Shown here in pieces: positions 45,088-54,265 of a DNA stretch of 64,000 nucleotides. Source of the stretch: Streptomyces sulfonofaciens. Lineage in GTDB: Bacteria; Actinomycetota; Actinomycetes; Streptomycetales; Streptomycetaceae. The stretch is from the NCBI RefSeq assembly GCF_014656295.1, contig NZ_BNCD01000030.1:1-64000 (forward strand), read 5' to 3'. The notes below the pieces were generated by a model that searched no databases, was not told where the DNA came from, and saw only the letters and a list, made by a program, of their open reading frames with translations. The translations under genes and the position numbers were made by a program. Each line of letters opens with the position of its first letter. Within the stretch, counting starts at the first letter, position 1.

Positions 45088-45280
45088 GGGCGCGATCCTG
45101 CCAGCCGGTGCCCCGCAGGGACCAGGGCCCCGGCGCGTCAACGGGAGCGACGCGCGCGTGCAGTGGCTGCTGCGCCGGCCGGGCGAGGCGGCCCGGGCGC
45201 CGGTGGCGGCCGGGCACGGACCGCCACCGGGCCGGGCTGTCCGGCACGCGCGTGTACCGACCCCGTACCCTGGTGGCGAG

Positions 45281-46792
45281 ATGAGCGCGAAGACCTACGA
45301 GGTGCGCACCTACGGGTGCCAGATGAACGTCCACGACTCAGAACGGCTGTCCGGACTTCTGGAGGACGCCGGGTACGTGCGTGCGCCCGAGGGCGCCGCC
45401 GATGAAGCCGACGTCGTCGTCTTCAACACCTGCGCGGTACGGGAGAACGCCGACAACCGCCTCTACGGCAACCTTGGCCAGTTGGCTCCGGTGAAGTCCA
45501 GGCGGCCGGGCATGCAGATCGCCGTCGGCGGCTGCCTGGCGCAGAAGGACCGCGACACCATCGTGCGGCGCGCGCCCTGGGTCGACGTCGTGTTCGGCAC
45601 GCACAACATCGGCAAGCTCCCCGTCCTCCTGGAGCGCGCCCGCATCGCGGACGAGGCGCAGGTGGAGATCGCCGAGTCGCTTGAGGCGTTCCCCTCCACG
45701 CTCCCCACCCGCCGCGAGAGCGCCTACGCGGCCTGGGTCTCCGTCTCCGTCGGGTGCAACAACACCTGCACCTTCTGCATCGTCCCCGCGCTGCGCGGCA
45801 AGGAGAAGGACCGCCGCCCCGGAGACATCCTCGCCGAGGTGGAGGCCCTGGTCGCCGAGGGTGTCTCGGAGATCACCCTGCTCGGGCAGAACGTCAACGC
45901 CTACGGTTCCGACATCGGTGACCGCGAGGCCTTCAGCAAGCTGCTGCGGGCCTGCGGGACGCTGGACGGCCTGGAGCGGGTGCGCTTCACCTCGCCGCAC
46001 CCGCGCGACTTCACGGACGACGTGATCGCGGCGATGGCGCAGACGCCCAACGTGATGCCGCAGCTCCACATGCCCCTGCAGTCGGGTTCCGACCGCGTGC
46101 TGAAGGCGATGCGACGCTCCTACCGGCAGGAGCGCTACCTGGGCATCATCCAGAAGGTGCGGGCCGCCATCCCGGACGCGGCGATCACCACCGACATCAT
46201 CGTGGGCTTCCCCGGCGAGACAGAGGAGGACTTCGAGCAGACCCTCCATGTGGTGCGCGAGGCCCGCTTCGCCCAGGCGTTCACCTTCCAGTACTCCAAG
46301 CGCCCCGGCACCCCCGCCGCCGAGATGCCCGACCAGCTTCCCAAGAGCGTCGTGCAGGCCCGTTACGAGCGCCTGGTGGCCCTCCAGGAGGAGATCTCCT
46401 GGGAGGAGAACAAGAAGCAGCTCGGCCGCACCCTGGAGCTGATGGTGGCCGAGGGCGAGGGCCGCAAGGACGGTTTTACGCACCGCCTCTCCGGCCGCGC
46501 CCCCGACAACCGCCTGGTGCACTTCACCAAACCGGCCGAGGAGGTGCGACCGGGCGATGTGGTGACAGTGGAGATCACCTACGCCGCCCCCCATCACCTG
46601 CTCGCCGAGGGGCCCGTGCTGGACGTGCGCCGCACCCGCGCGGGAGACGCCTGGGAGCGCCGGCGCACCGGGAACGACGCCGGCGCGTCCTCGGCCGGGA
46701 AGCCCGGCGGTGTGATGCTGGGGCTGCCGAAGGTCGGAGTTCCCGAGCCTCTGCCCGCCGCACCGGCCGGCGCGTGCGGGTGCGGTGAGTGA
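45281..46792 (+). CDS. miaB: tRNA-2-methylthio-N6-isopentenyladenosine-37 synthase MiaB
   Basis: The 503-residue radical-SAM methylthiotransferase turns i6A37 of tRNA into ms2i6A37. First cluster cysteines are in RTYGCQMN (Cys13), FNTCAVRENA and GGCLAQ. The radical-SAM cysteines are Cys159, Cys163 and Cys166 in CNNTCTFCIVPALRG. A C-terminal TRAM domain follows. The tail after it (about 455-503) is variable and ends Cys-Gly-Cys-Gly-Glu. It uses the product of MiaA, encoded at 48979. Confidence 0.96.
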   Translation: MSAKTYEVRTYGCQMNVHDSERLSGLLEDAGYVRAPEGAADEADVVVFNTCAVRENADNRLYGNLGQLAPVKSRRPGMQIAVGGCLAQKDRDTIVRRAPWVDVVFGTHNIGKLPVLLERARIADEAQVEIAESLEAFPSTLPTRRESAYAAWVSVSVGCNNTCTFCIVPALRGKEKDRRPGDILAEVEALVAEGVSEITLLGQNVNAYGSDIGDREAFSKLLRACGTLDGLERVRFTSPHPRDFTDDVIAAMAQTPNVMPQLHMPLQSGSDRVLKAMRRSYRQERYLGIIQKVRAAIPDAAITTDIIVGFPGETEEDFEQTLHVVREARFAQAFTFQYSKRPGTPAAEMPDQLPKSVVQARYERLVALQEEISWEENKKQLGRTLELMVAEGEGRKDGFTHRLSGRAPDNRLVHFTKPAEEVRPGDVVTVEITYAAPHHLLAEGPVLDVRRTRAGDAWERRRTGNDAGASSAGKPGGVMLGLPKVGVPEPLPAAPAGACGCGE

Positions 46793-47021
46793 GAGGCCCG
46801 CGGCGCCCGTGACGGCCTCGGGGAGGGCAGGCAGGCACGGCGTGTGAGGCCGCGGGGCTGTCGACCGCCCGGATGCGGCTTCCGTCGGGGACCGCCCGCC
46901 GACCGCCCGGAGCTGAGGTCCAGCGACTGCCGTCCGGGCCGAGGGGCGGCCCGAGGAGGGCCCTGCGGCCCGGTACGGGACGGCGGTCGCCCCGTGGATG
47001 CACCGGGCTACGCTGTGGACC

Positions 47022-47753
47022 GTGCTTGTCGCCGCCGCAGTCTGCCCCTGCCCGCCGTTGCTCGTCCCCGAGGTCGCCGCGGGCGCCGCACCCGAACTGG
47101 ACGCCGCGCGAGACGCCTGCGCCGAGGCCGTCGCGGTGCTGGCCGCATCCCGCCCGGACCGCCTCGTCGTCGTCGGCCCCGTGGCCGGAGCTGACCGCAC
47201 GCCCTTCCCCACCGGCACCCCCGGCTCGTTCCAGGGCTTCGGAGTGGACCTCGGCGTACGGCTCGGAGCGCCGGAGCCGGACGGCGCCCGCGCGGACCGT
47301 GTCCTTCCGGCATCGCTCGCGGTGGCCGCGTGGCTGCTCGGACACGCGCAGTGGCCGTCCGTTCCGGTGTCGGGGCTCGGCGTGGGTGACCTGCTGGGCA
47401 CCGAGCGGTGCGTCAGCACGGGAGCCGAGATCACGGCGGGTCCCGAGCGGGTCGCACTGCTGGCGATGGGGGACGGCAGCGCGTGCCGCTCCCTGAAGGC
47501 GCCCGGCTACCTAGACGCACGGGCCGCCGGCTTCGACGCGGCGGCCGCGCGTGCGCTGGCGGCGGCCGACGCCCAGGCACTCAGGGCGGTGGACGAGGAA
47601 CTGGCCAGGCAGGTGCAGGCGGCGGGCCGCGCCCCCTGGCAGGTCCTCGCAGGCGCGGCGGAGGGCAGCGCGGAGAACCCCGCCCTCAAGGGCGCACTCC
47701 TGTACGACGACGCACCGTACGGCGTCGGTTACCTGGTCGCGACCTGGGCGTAG
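47022..47753 (+). CDS. LigB-like class III extradiol dioxygenase-fold protein
   Basis: The 243-residue protein begins VAAAVCPCPPLLVPEVAAGA and continues with DRLVVVGPVAG and ALLAMGDGSACRSLKAPGYL, features of a conserved actinobacterial family with a LigB-like fold encoded near miaA and miaB. The histidines that bind iron in true LigB enzymes are not evident, so dioxygenase activity is doubtful. GTG 47022 is preferred because the conserved sequence begins there; an ATG at 46998 is possible. The conserved place between two tRNA-modification genes is suggestive but does not show function. Confidence 0.8.
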   Translation: MLVAAAVCPCPPLLVPEVAAGAAPELDAARDACAEAVAVLAASRPDRLVVVGPVAGADRTPFPTGTPGSFQGFGVDLGVRLGAPEPDGARADRVLPASLAVAAWLLGHAQWPSVPVSGLGVGDLLGTERCVSTGAEITAGPERVALLAMGDGSACRSLKAPGYLDARAAGFDAAAARALAAADAQALRAVDEELARQVQAAGRAPWQVLAGAAEGSAENPALKGALLYDDAPYGVGYLVATWA

Positions 47754-47914
47754 CCGACCCGGCCCGCACGGCGGGCGCCGTCGTGCCAGCGGCGTGGGGC
47801 ATCTGACCCTGCCGGCGCGCGGCGCGCGGTGGCGGAAGAAGAGCGGCGTGTGAGACGACTCCGGCGCGGTCGGCGCGATCGGCGGCACCGGAGCCCGCAC
47901 CGCGAGACACCGGT

Positions 47915-48060
47915 CCCGGGCGACGCGCGACGGCGGCTCGAACGCCGATGCCCGGCACGCGCGCGACGGCGGTCCGAGCACGGATCACTCGGCGCGCGCG
48001 CCACGGCGGCCCGAGCACCGATCGCCCGGCGCGCGCGGCGGCGGCTCAAGACTGACGAGG
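47915..48060. repeat. 36-37-bp imperfect tandem repeat
   Basis: Units begin about 47915, 47951, 47988 and 48025, each starting CYCGGCGCGCGCG-like and containing ACGGCGGYYCGARCRCCGAT-like sequence; a further decayed piece extends to about 48110. They lie in a 631-bp gene-free stretch (47754-48384). No gene was found in this stretch, although open frames occur on both strands. Confidence 0.7.
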
Positions 48061-48140
48061 CCCCACGGGGCCGGAGCCGATCGCCCGGCACGCGCGCGGC
48101 GCCCCATGCGCGACCTCCGGAGGCCGTGGGCCGTGTCGTG

Positions 48141-48250
48141 GAGGCGAAGCAAGCCGTTGCCGGAGGCGAAACAAGCCGTTTCCGCAGGCAGAACAAGCCG
48201 TTTTCGCAGGCGGAGTGAGCCTTTCCCAAGGCGGCGCAAGCCTGTCCCCG
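48141..48250. repeat. 22-bp tandem repeat, five degenerate copies
   Basis: Units at 48141, 48163, 48185, 48207 and 48229, each exactly 22 bp, follow RGGCRRARCAAGCCGTTNCCG. The first three are close, the last two decayed. Not a CRISPR: there are no unique spacers. They lie beside the 37-bp repeats in the same intergenic gap. Confidence 0.85.
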
Positions 48251-48384
48251 GCGGCCGTGCGAGGCGCCGGTCCCGGACACGTGCGACGGCCGCAAAGCGC
48301 TGGCTCCGCTTCGCGGCCATCGTCCGGCAGGCACGTGCCCCCGCGCGCAGGCGGGGACGAGCCGGGGGAGAGGAGCGGGGGCGG

Positions 48385-48804
48385 TTACTGGCGCGCGCCC
48401 TCGCCCGTCTCGCTGTCCGCGGCCTTGTCCGCGGACTGCTGCTTGGGGATCCCCACACCGTCCCCGGCCTCGTCGGCCTCCCGCGGCTCGCTCCCGCTCC
48501 CCTCGGCCTTCGTGGCGGCGGCCTTCGTGCCTTCGGCCTTCGCTTCGCCGGTCTTCGCCGCCGCAGGGGACGGTGCGCTCTCGCCCGCCGCCTCGCTGCC
48601 GCTGCCCGCGCCCGCCGAGGTCGGGACTTCGGTCTCCGCCGCGGCCGGGGAGCTCGCGCCGGCTGCGGTGTCCGTGCCGGCCCCGGCCGAACCCTCGGCC
48701 TCCTGCCCCTCAGCCGCGGCCGTCGGGGCGCCCGCCTGCGCCTCTGCGGTGGACGCCCCCTCCGTGCCCTTGGACCTGCGAAAGATTCGCGCAAAAACAC
48801 CCAT
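48385..48804 (-). CDS. Small acidic, low-complexity Streptomyces protein
   Basis: The 139-residue protein begins with a short basic amphipathic stretch MGVFARIFRRSKG, followed by about 100 residues of Ala/Glu/Gly/Ser/Thr low complexity and a more specific C-terminus VGIPKQQSADKAADSETGEG. Similar proteins occur next to miaA in other streptomycetes. It is probably disordered; the N-terminus could bind membrane. ATG 48804 with GGAGTGGAT upstream is chosen over a longer frame. It diverges from miaA. Function unknown. Confidence 0.75.
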   Translation of the reverse strand: MGVFARIFRRSKGTEGASTAEAQAGAPTAAAEGQEAEGSAGAGTDTAAGASSPAAAETEVPTSAGAGSGSEAAGESAPSPAAAKTGEAKAEGTKAAATKAEGSGSEPREADEAGDGVGIPKQQSADKAADSETGEGARQ

Positions 48805-48978
48805 ATCCACTCCATATTGTCTTCGTGCAGGCGGAATCCATGCCCCGGCACCTCGCATGGCGCCCGGGCGCGGACCCTCGAAACCGACGGTCGGGACCTC
48901 GCAACAGGCAACGAACCCGCGAGCGTGACGTCACGTAACTCGTTCGAGCAGGGTCGGCCGGTTTGGGAGACTGGGACG

Positions 48979-49917
48979 GTGAGTAGCGCAGCCACCGCAT
49001 CGCGGGTCATCGCCGTCGTAGGGCCGACCGCGGCGGGAAAGTCCGACCTGGGTGTCTTCCTCGCCCAGCATCTCGGCGGCGAGGTCATCAACGCCGACTC
49101 GATGCAGCTCTACCGGGGGATGGACATCGGTACCGCCAAGCTGACGCGCGAGGAGCGCGCCGGTGTGCCGCACCATCTGCTGGACGTCTGGGACGTCACC
49201 GAGACGGCGAGCGTCGCCGAGTACCAACGGCTGGCACGCACGGAGATCGACAGACTCCTCGCGCTGGGGCGCACACCGGTCCTGGTCGGCGGTTCCGGGC
49301 TGTACATCAAAGCGGCCATCGACGAGCTGGAGTTCCCCGGCACCGACCCGGTGCTCCGCTCCCACCTGGAGGACGAGCTCGCACTGCGCGGCTCTGGCGC
49401 CCTGCACGCGCGCCTGGCGGCCACCGATCCCGAGGCGGCACGCGCCATCCTGCCCAGCAACGGGCGCAGGATCGTCCGCGCGCTGGAGGTCATCGCGATC
49501 ACCGGAAGGCCGTTCACCGCCAATCTCCCGTCCAACCAGTCGGTCTACGACACGGTCCAGGTCGGTGTGGACGTGTCCCGTCCCGAACTGGACGAGCGCA
49601 TCGCGGCGCGCGTCGACAGGATGTGGGCGGGCGGCCTCGTCGACGAGGTGCGCGGACTGAAGGCGGAGGGGCTGCGGCACGGGCGCACCGCATCGCGCGC
49701 GCTCGGGTATCAGCAGGTGCTCGCGGCGCTCGCCGGGGAGTGCACGGAGGAGGAGGCGCGCATCGAGACCATCCGCGCCACCAAGCGCTTCGCACGCCGT
49801 CAGGACTCCTGGTTCCGGCGCGACCCGCGGGTGCACTGGCTGAGCGGTGCGGCAGCCGACCGGGGGGAACTCCCCGGACGGGCGCTGACGTTGGTCGAAC
49901 GACCGGTCACAGCCTGA
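48979..49917 (+). CDS. miaA: tRNA dimethylallyltransferase MiaA
   Basis: The 312-residue enzyme adds a dimethylallyl group to A37 of tRNAs reading UNN codons. It shows the P-loop VVGPTAAGKSDLGV, NADSMQLYRGMDIGTAKLT for substrate binding, and LVGGSGLYIKAAI, together with the C-terminal TRASRALGYQQ-like segment (here GRTASRALGYQQ) and RRQDSWFRRD. GTG at 48979 preceded by GGGAGACTGGG. Usual length for the family. Confidence 0.95.
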   Translation: MSSAATASRVIAVVGPTAAGKSDLGVFLAQHLGGEVINADSMQLYRGMDIGTAKLTREERAGVPHHLLDVWDVTETASVAEYQRLARTEIDRLLALGRTPVLVGGSGLYIKAAIDELEFPGTDPVLRSHLEDELALRGSGALHARLAATDPEAARAILPSNGRRIVRALEVIAITGRPFTANLPSNQSVYDTVQVGVDVSRPELDERIAARVDRMWAGGLVDEVRGLKAEGLRHGRTASRALGYQQVLAALAGECTEEEARIETIRATKRFARRQDSWFRRDPRVHWLSGAAADRGELPGRALTLVERPVTA

Positions 49918-50023
49918 TCACGTGATGGCATCGGGACGCCCCGGCCGTCATCCCGGTCCCCGGCGGCGTGCCATCATCGACCATCGATCGACCGGTGAAG
50001 TCCGAGTGGGAGGGCGCGTGGCG

Positions 50024-50566
50024 ATGGAGGCCGGCCCTCGCAACACCGCGGCGCACAGCGGAGACTACGACACGGCGCGGGATGCCGAAGGACCAGCTCA
50101 GGACGGTGGCGAACTCACCGTGGGAGACGGCCCGGCGTCCGACGACGGTCTGAGCCCGGACGGTCCCGTCGGCGCACCCGGCGGCGTCGCGGACGATGGC
50201 CCCGCGCCCGATGAGCTGGGCCCCGAGCCCGAGGTCGAGGTCGAGCTGCGGCCCCAGCGCCGGCTTCGCATATGGCAGCTCGCCCCCATCGTGGCGCTGG
50301 CCGCGATCGGCTCCCTGATGTTCGCCTTCCCGCTCGCCTTCGAGTTCGGCGACGGCGGTGCCGTGGTGGCCATGCTCGGCCTGCTGATCTGCTCGTGTGC
50401 CGCGGGCTGGGGCGTGATGGCCGCCAGGAAGGCCGGCTCCACCTGGCCGGGCCTGCCGCCCCGCGGTTCGGGACGCCGCCCCGACTGGCGGGTCGTCGCC
50501 GTCTACGCCGTGGTGGTGGCCGCCGCAGCGGTGCTCGCCGTGTGGCGGGTGGCCCGGCTGCGCTGA
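50024..50566 (+). CDS. Small membrane protein, conserved next to dapF
   Basis: The 180-residue protein has an acidic, Gly/Pro-rich first half (1-85) followed by three hydrophobic helices (IWQLAPIVALAAIGSLMFAF, VVAMLGLLICSCAAGWGVMA and VVAVYAVVVAAAAVLAVWRV). Function unknown. ATG 50024 has GGGAGG nine bases upstream; a GTG two codons earlier is too close to that site. It lies between miaA and dapF in the same direction. Confidence 0.75.
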   Translation: MEAGPRNTAAHSGDYDTARDAEGPAQDGGELTVGDGPASDDGLSPDGPVGAPGGVADDGPAPDELGPEPEVEVELRPQRRLRIWQLAPIVALAAIGSLMFAFPLAFEFGDGGAVVAMLGLLICSCAAGWGVMAARKAGSTWPGLPPRGSGRRPDWRVVAVYAVVVAAAAVLAVWRVARLR

Positions 50567-50657
50567 CCGGACCGGAGGCCCGGACCGAACCCCGCGGGCC
50601 CAGGCCGAGTCCCCGGTAGCCGCAGACCCGGCCGAGGCGCCAGGGCCGGAGGCCGCG

Positions 50658-50710
50658 GACGCCAGGACCGGAGACCGGACGCCAGGACCGGAGACCGGGC
50701 GCCAGGACCG
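50658..50710. repeat. 20-bp tandem repeat, 2.6 copies
   Basis: GACGCCAGGACCGGAGACCG is present at 50658-50677 and 50678-50697, then in part to 50710, in the gap before dapF. The two full units are identical. Earlier sequence (50570-50650) has related CGGAGGCCNGGACCG pieces. Confidence 0.9.
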
Positions 50711-50810
50711 CCCCAGCGGCGCGCGCGGGGCCGGCCCAGACGGTCGAGGGGCGACCTGCACCAGGCCCGGGGCCAGGCGCGTTGTCCTACCCACCCCGTA
50801 CGATCGGGGC

Positions 50811-51677
50811 ATGAGCACACGCACCGCCTTCCTCAAGGGACACGGAACCGAGAACGACTTCGTGATCATTCCCGACCCTGGGAACGCCGTCGAGCTGTCC
50901 CCCGCCGCCGTCGCCGCGCTCTGCGACCGCCGCGCGGGCATCGGAGGCGACGGCGTGCTGCACGCCGTGCGGTCCTCGGCCCACCCCGACGCCCTGCACA
51001 TGGCCCCCGAGGCCGAGTGGTTCATGGACTACCGCAACTCGGACGGCTCGGTCGCCGAGATGTGCGGCAACGGCGTGCGGGTCTTCGCCCACTACCTCCA
51101 GCGCGCCGGACTGGCCGACGAGGGCGACCTCGCGGTGGCCACCCGCGGCGGCGTCAAGAGCGTGCACATCGACAAGGACGGGAGCATCACGGTCGGTATG
51201 GGCAAGGCCCTGCTGCCCGGCGGGGACGTCACCGTGCGTGTCGGTGAGCGAAGCTGGCCCGCCCTGCACGTGAACATGGGAAATCCCCATGCCGTGGCCT
51301 TCGTCGAGGACCTGGCGCACGCCGGCGCCCTCCTTGCGCCTCCGCCCGTCAGCCCGGACTCCCTCTACCCCGAGGGCGTCAACGTGGAGTTCGTCGTGGC
51401 CCGCGGGGAAGGGCACGTGGCCATGCGCGTGCATGAGCGCGGCTCCGGCGAGACCCGCTCGTGCGGCACGGGAGCCTGCGCGGTCGCCGTCGCCGCGGCC
51501 CGCAGGGACGGCGTCGACCCGGCACTGACCGGCGCACCGGCCAGGTACACCGTCGATGTCCCCGGTGGGCGGCTGGTGGTCACCGAGCGGCCCGATGGTG
51601 AGGTCGAACTGACGGGCCCGGCGGTGATCGTCGCTGAGGGTGAGATCGATCCGGAGTGGTTTGAGCACGCTTCGTAA
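50811..51677 (+). CDS. dapF: Diaminopimelate epimerase
   Basis: The 288-residue enzyme turns LL- into meso-diaminopimelate. The catalytic cysteines are Cys85 in AEMCGNGVRVF and Cys218 in GETRSCGTGACAVA. Substrate loops FLKGHGTENDFVI and HVNMGNPHAVAFV are present. Streptomyces peptidoglycan contains LL-DAP, so this enzyme serves mainly lysine synthesis via meso-DAP. ATG at 50811. It lies between the small membrane protein and rshA. Confidence 0.96.
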   Translation: MSTRTAFLKGHGTENDFVIIPDPGNAVELSPAAVAALCDRRAGIGGDGVLHAVRSSAHPDALHMAPEAEWFMDYRNSDGSVAEMCGNGVRVFAHYLQRAGLADEGDLAVATRGGVKSVHIDKDGSITVGMGKALLPGGDVTVRVGERSWPALHVNMGNPHAVAFVEDLAHAGALLAPPPVSPDSLYPEGVNVEFVVARGEGHVAMRVHERGSGETRSCGTGACAVAVAAARRDGVDPALTGAPARYTVDVPGGRLVVTERPDGEVELTGPAVIVAEGEIDPEWFEHAS

Positions 51678-51858
51678 TCGTAAACCCCTGATGTGTAACT
51701 CTTTGGAGTGATCCGTCTCATGGTCGGGGGGCGGCGGTCGGCCATGCGCGGCCGGCTCGGTAGCATCAAGCACCGGCCCGGACGGGGAACCGCTCCCTCC
51801 CCCAGGGGCATGCCTGGGCTCCCCGCCGCTCCGCCGGACGATGCAGCCGGAGGTGCCC

Positions 51859-54087
51859 ATGAGTGCGGAGGCCACTCGACCCGCTGAGTTCCCGTTGCCG
51901 GAAACCCAGCGAAGGCGCGGTCGCGCCCGTCTCGACCTGCGCAGACTCGGCCGGGTCGCGCTGCTCGGCTCGGCCGACCGCGACCGGCTGCCCGATGCCA
52001 TCGCCCATGTCGCCGAGGTCCACCGCGCCCACTTCCCGCACGCCGACCTCGAACCGCTGCGCCGGGCCTATCTCCTCGCCGAGTCCTCGCACCGCGGCCA
52101 ACTCCGCAAGAGCGGCGAGCCGTACATCACCCATCCGCTGGCGGTCACCCTCATCCTCGCCGAACTCGGCGCGGAGACCACGACCTTGACGGCGTCCCTG
52201 CTCCACGACACCGTCGAGGACACGGAGGTGACGCTCGACCAGGTCGGTGCCGAGTTCGGTGCCGAGGTGCGCTACCTCGTCGACGGGGTCACCAAGCTGG
52301 AGAAGGTCGACTACGGCGCCGCCGCCGAGCCGGAGACGTTTCGCAAGATGCTCGTCGCCACGGGCAACGACGTCCGGGTGATGTCGATCAAGCTCGCCGA
52401 CCGGCTGCACAACATGCGCACGCTCGGGGTCATGCGGCCCGAGAAGCAGGCCCGCATCGCCAAGGTCACGCGTGACGTGCTCATCCCGCTCGCCGAGCGC
52501 CTCGGGGTCCAGGCCCTTAAGACGGAGCTGGAGGACCTCGTCTTCGCCATCCTGCACCCGGAGGAGTACGCGGAGACCCGCGAGCTGATCGCCGCCCAGG
52601 CCGCCGGGGGGCACAACCCGCTCGCCGACATGGCCCAGGACGTGCGTGCCGTGCTGCGTGACGCCGGGATCAGCGCCGAAGTCCTGATCCGCCCCCGGCA
52701 CTTCGTCTCCGTGCACCGCACCCGCCGCAAACGCGGCGAACTGCGCGGCGCCGACTTCGGGCGGCTGCTCGTGCTGGTGAACGAGGACGCCGACTGCTAC
52801 GGCGTCCTGGGCGAACTGCACACCTGCTTCACACCGGTCATCTCGGAGTTCAAGGACTTCATCGCGGTACCCAAGTTCAACCTCTACCAGTCGCTGCACA
52901 CGGCCGTCGCCTGTCCCGGCGGGGAGGTCGCCGAGGTCCTGATCCGCACCCACCGGATGCACCGGACCGCAGAGGCCGGTGTCGTCGCGCTCGGCAACCC
53001 CTACGCGCAGTCCGCACCGCCCCCGGTGGCGTCCGTGCCGCCGGCCGCGCGGCAGGCGAGCGCCGCGGTGCTCGCGCCGGCCGCGGCGGTCCCCGCGCCG
53101 GGCCCGGTGGCAGAGGCGCCCTCCGCGTCGGCCGCGGCTCCCCAGGGCGAGGAGCCCGTGGACGGCGAGCGTGCCGATCCCACCAGGCCCGGGTGGCTCT
53201 CCAGGCTCCTGCAGTGGCAGCAGTCGGCGCCCGACCCGGACACCTTCTGGTCCACGCTGCGCGAGGACCTCGCCCAGGACCGCGAGATCACCGTCTTCAG
53301 GCCCGACGGCCGCAGCCTCGGCCTGCCCGCGGGTGCCAGTTGCGTCGACGCCGCCTACGCCCAGTACGGCGAGGACGCCCACGCCTGTATCGGCGCACGT
53401 GTCAACGGCCGCCTTGCGACGCTGAGCACCGTCCTGCTGGACGGGGACACCGTGCAGCTCCTGATGGGCCAGGACCCCGCCTCAGGGCCCTCCAGGGAGT
53501 GGCTGGACCATGCGCACACGCCCGCCGCGCGCATCGCGATCCAGCGCTGGCTCGCCGGCCACCCCGAAGACGCACGAACCCCGCAGGACACGCCCCGCAC
53601 GCCGGTCAGCACACCCGGAGTGCGCCCCGTCCCGGCCAACGCCGTCGTGGACATGCCCGGTGCGACCGTGCGCCTGGCCGGATGCTGCACCCCGGTGCCG
53701 CCCGACACCGTCACCGCGTTCGCCGTGCGCGGCGGTGTGGTCACCGTGCACCGCGAGGAGTGCCCGGCCGTTGCGCGTATGAAGAGTGCGGGGCGTGCGG
53801 AGGTGGGCGTGCGCTGGGGAGAGAGCGCCGAGTGCCGCGTCACGTTGTTCGCCGAATCGTTCGGCCGGCCCCAGTTGCTGGCCGATCTCACGGAGGCGAT
53901 CGCCATCGAGGGCGTCGCGATCCTCTCGGCAAAAGTGGAGCCGCCCAGCGAGCAGCGCGTGCGGCACACCTACACACTGCAACTGCCCCATGCCTCCTGC
54001 CTGCCGTCCCTGATGCGGGCGATGCGCAAGGTGCCGGGGGTGTACGACGTGAGCAGGGCCCGACGCCCGGCCGCGGCGGCACGGTAG
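51859..54087 (+). CDS. rshA: RelA/SpoT homologue RshA, synthetase motifs degenerate
   Basis: The 742-residue long RSH protein has an N-terminal (p)ppGpp hydrolase domain with intact HD signature LLHDTVEDTE (His116, Asp117, Glu120, Asp121) and KLADRLHNMRTL. The synthetase-like domain (about 275-390) keeps EFKDFIAVPKFNLYQSLHT and AEVLIRTHRMH. However, the usual RPKHxYSIY-type motif reads RPRHFVSVHR, and the D-[LI]-x-A-x-R piece reads DFGRLLV. A Pro/Ala linker follows, then TGS (about 473-533), a zinc-finger-like piece with GCCTPVPPDTV, and a C-terminal ACT domain. In S. coelicolor the gene at this place is rshA, separate from relA. ATG 51859 with GGAGG is chosen over ATG 51841. Confidence 0.9.
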   Translation: MSAEATRPAEFPLPETQRRRGRARLDLRRLGRVALLGSADRDRLPDAIAHVAEVHRAHFPHADLEPLRRAYLLAESSHRGQLRKSGEPYITHPLAVTLILAELGAETTTLTASLLHDTVEDTEVTLDQVGAEFGAEVRYLVDGVTKLEKVDYGAAAEPETFRKMLVATGNDVRVMSIKLADRLHNMRTLGVMRPEKQARIAKVTRDVLIPLAERLGVQALKTELEDLVFAILHPEEYAETRELIAAQAAGGHNPLADMAQDVRAVLRDAGISAEVLIRPRHFVSVHRTRRKRGELRGADFGRLLVLVNEDADCYGVLGELHTCFTPVISEFKDFIAVPKFNLYQSLHTAVACPGGEVAEVLIRTHRMHRTAEAGVVALGNPYAQSAPPPVASVPPAARQASAAVLAPAAAVPAPGPVAEAPSASAAAPQGEEPVDGERADPTRPGWLSRLLQWQQSAPDPDTFWSTLREDLAQDREITVFRPDGRSLGLPAGASCVDAAYAQYGEDAHACIGARVNGRLATLSTVLLDGDTVQLLMGQDPASGPSREWLDHAHTPAARIAIQRWLAGHPEDARTPQDTPRTPVSTPGVRPVPANAVVDMPGATVRLAGCCTPVPPDTVTAFAVRGGVVTVHREECPAVARMKSAGRAEVGVRWGESAECRVTLFAESFGRPQLLADLTEAIAIEGVAILSAKVEPPSEQRVRHTYTLQLPHASCLPSLMRAMRKVPGVYDVSRARRPAAAAR

Positions 54088-54154
54088 CCCGGGCATCGGC
54101 CTCCCTCCGGACGCCTGCTGGGGCGGGGCGCGACCGTGCACCCCAAACGCTCTT

Positions 54155-54265
54155 CGCGGGCGTGCTCCCTGGAGCGGTGTCTGCGGGCGTGCTCCCTGGG
54201 AGGTGCTCCTCGCGGAGCGTGCTCCCCAGGAGGTCGCCGTGGGCGTACCTCCAGGAGCACCGGCT
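54155..54265. repeat. About 30-bp degenerate tandem repeat
   Basis: Copies begin near 54155, 54181, 54211 and 54240, each with GCGGGCGTGCTCCCTGG or a decayed form, and unequal unit lengths (26-30 bp). They lie in the 321-bp gap (54088-54408) between rshA and the peptidase gene. No gene is seen there. Confidence 0.65.

Noticed and set aside
48141..48250. CRISPR array
   Set aside because: The 22-bp units are directly adjacent with no spacers, they decay, and no cas genes are near.
47985..49091. Minus-strand open frame across the minisatellites and into miaA
   Set aside because: It overlaps miaA and the 139-residue gene in other frames; its Arg-rich product reflects the repeats and base composition.
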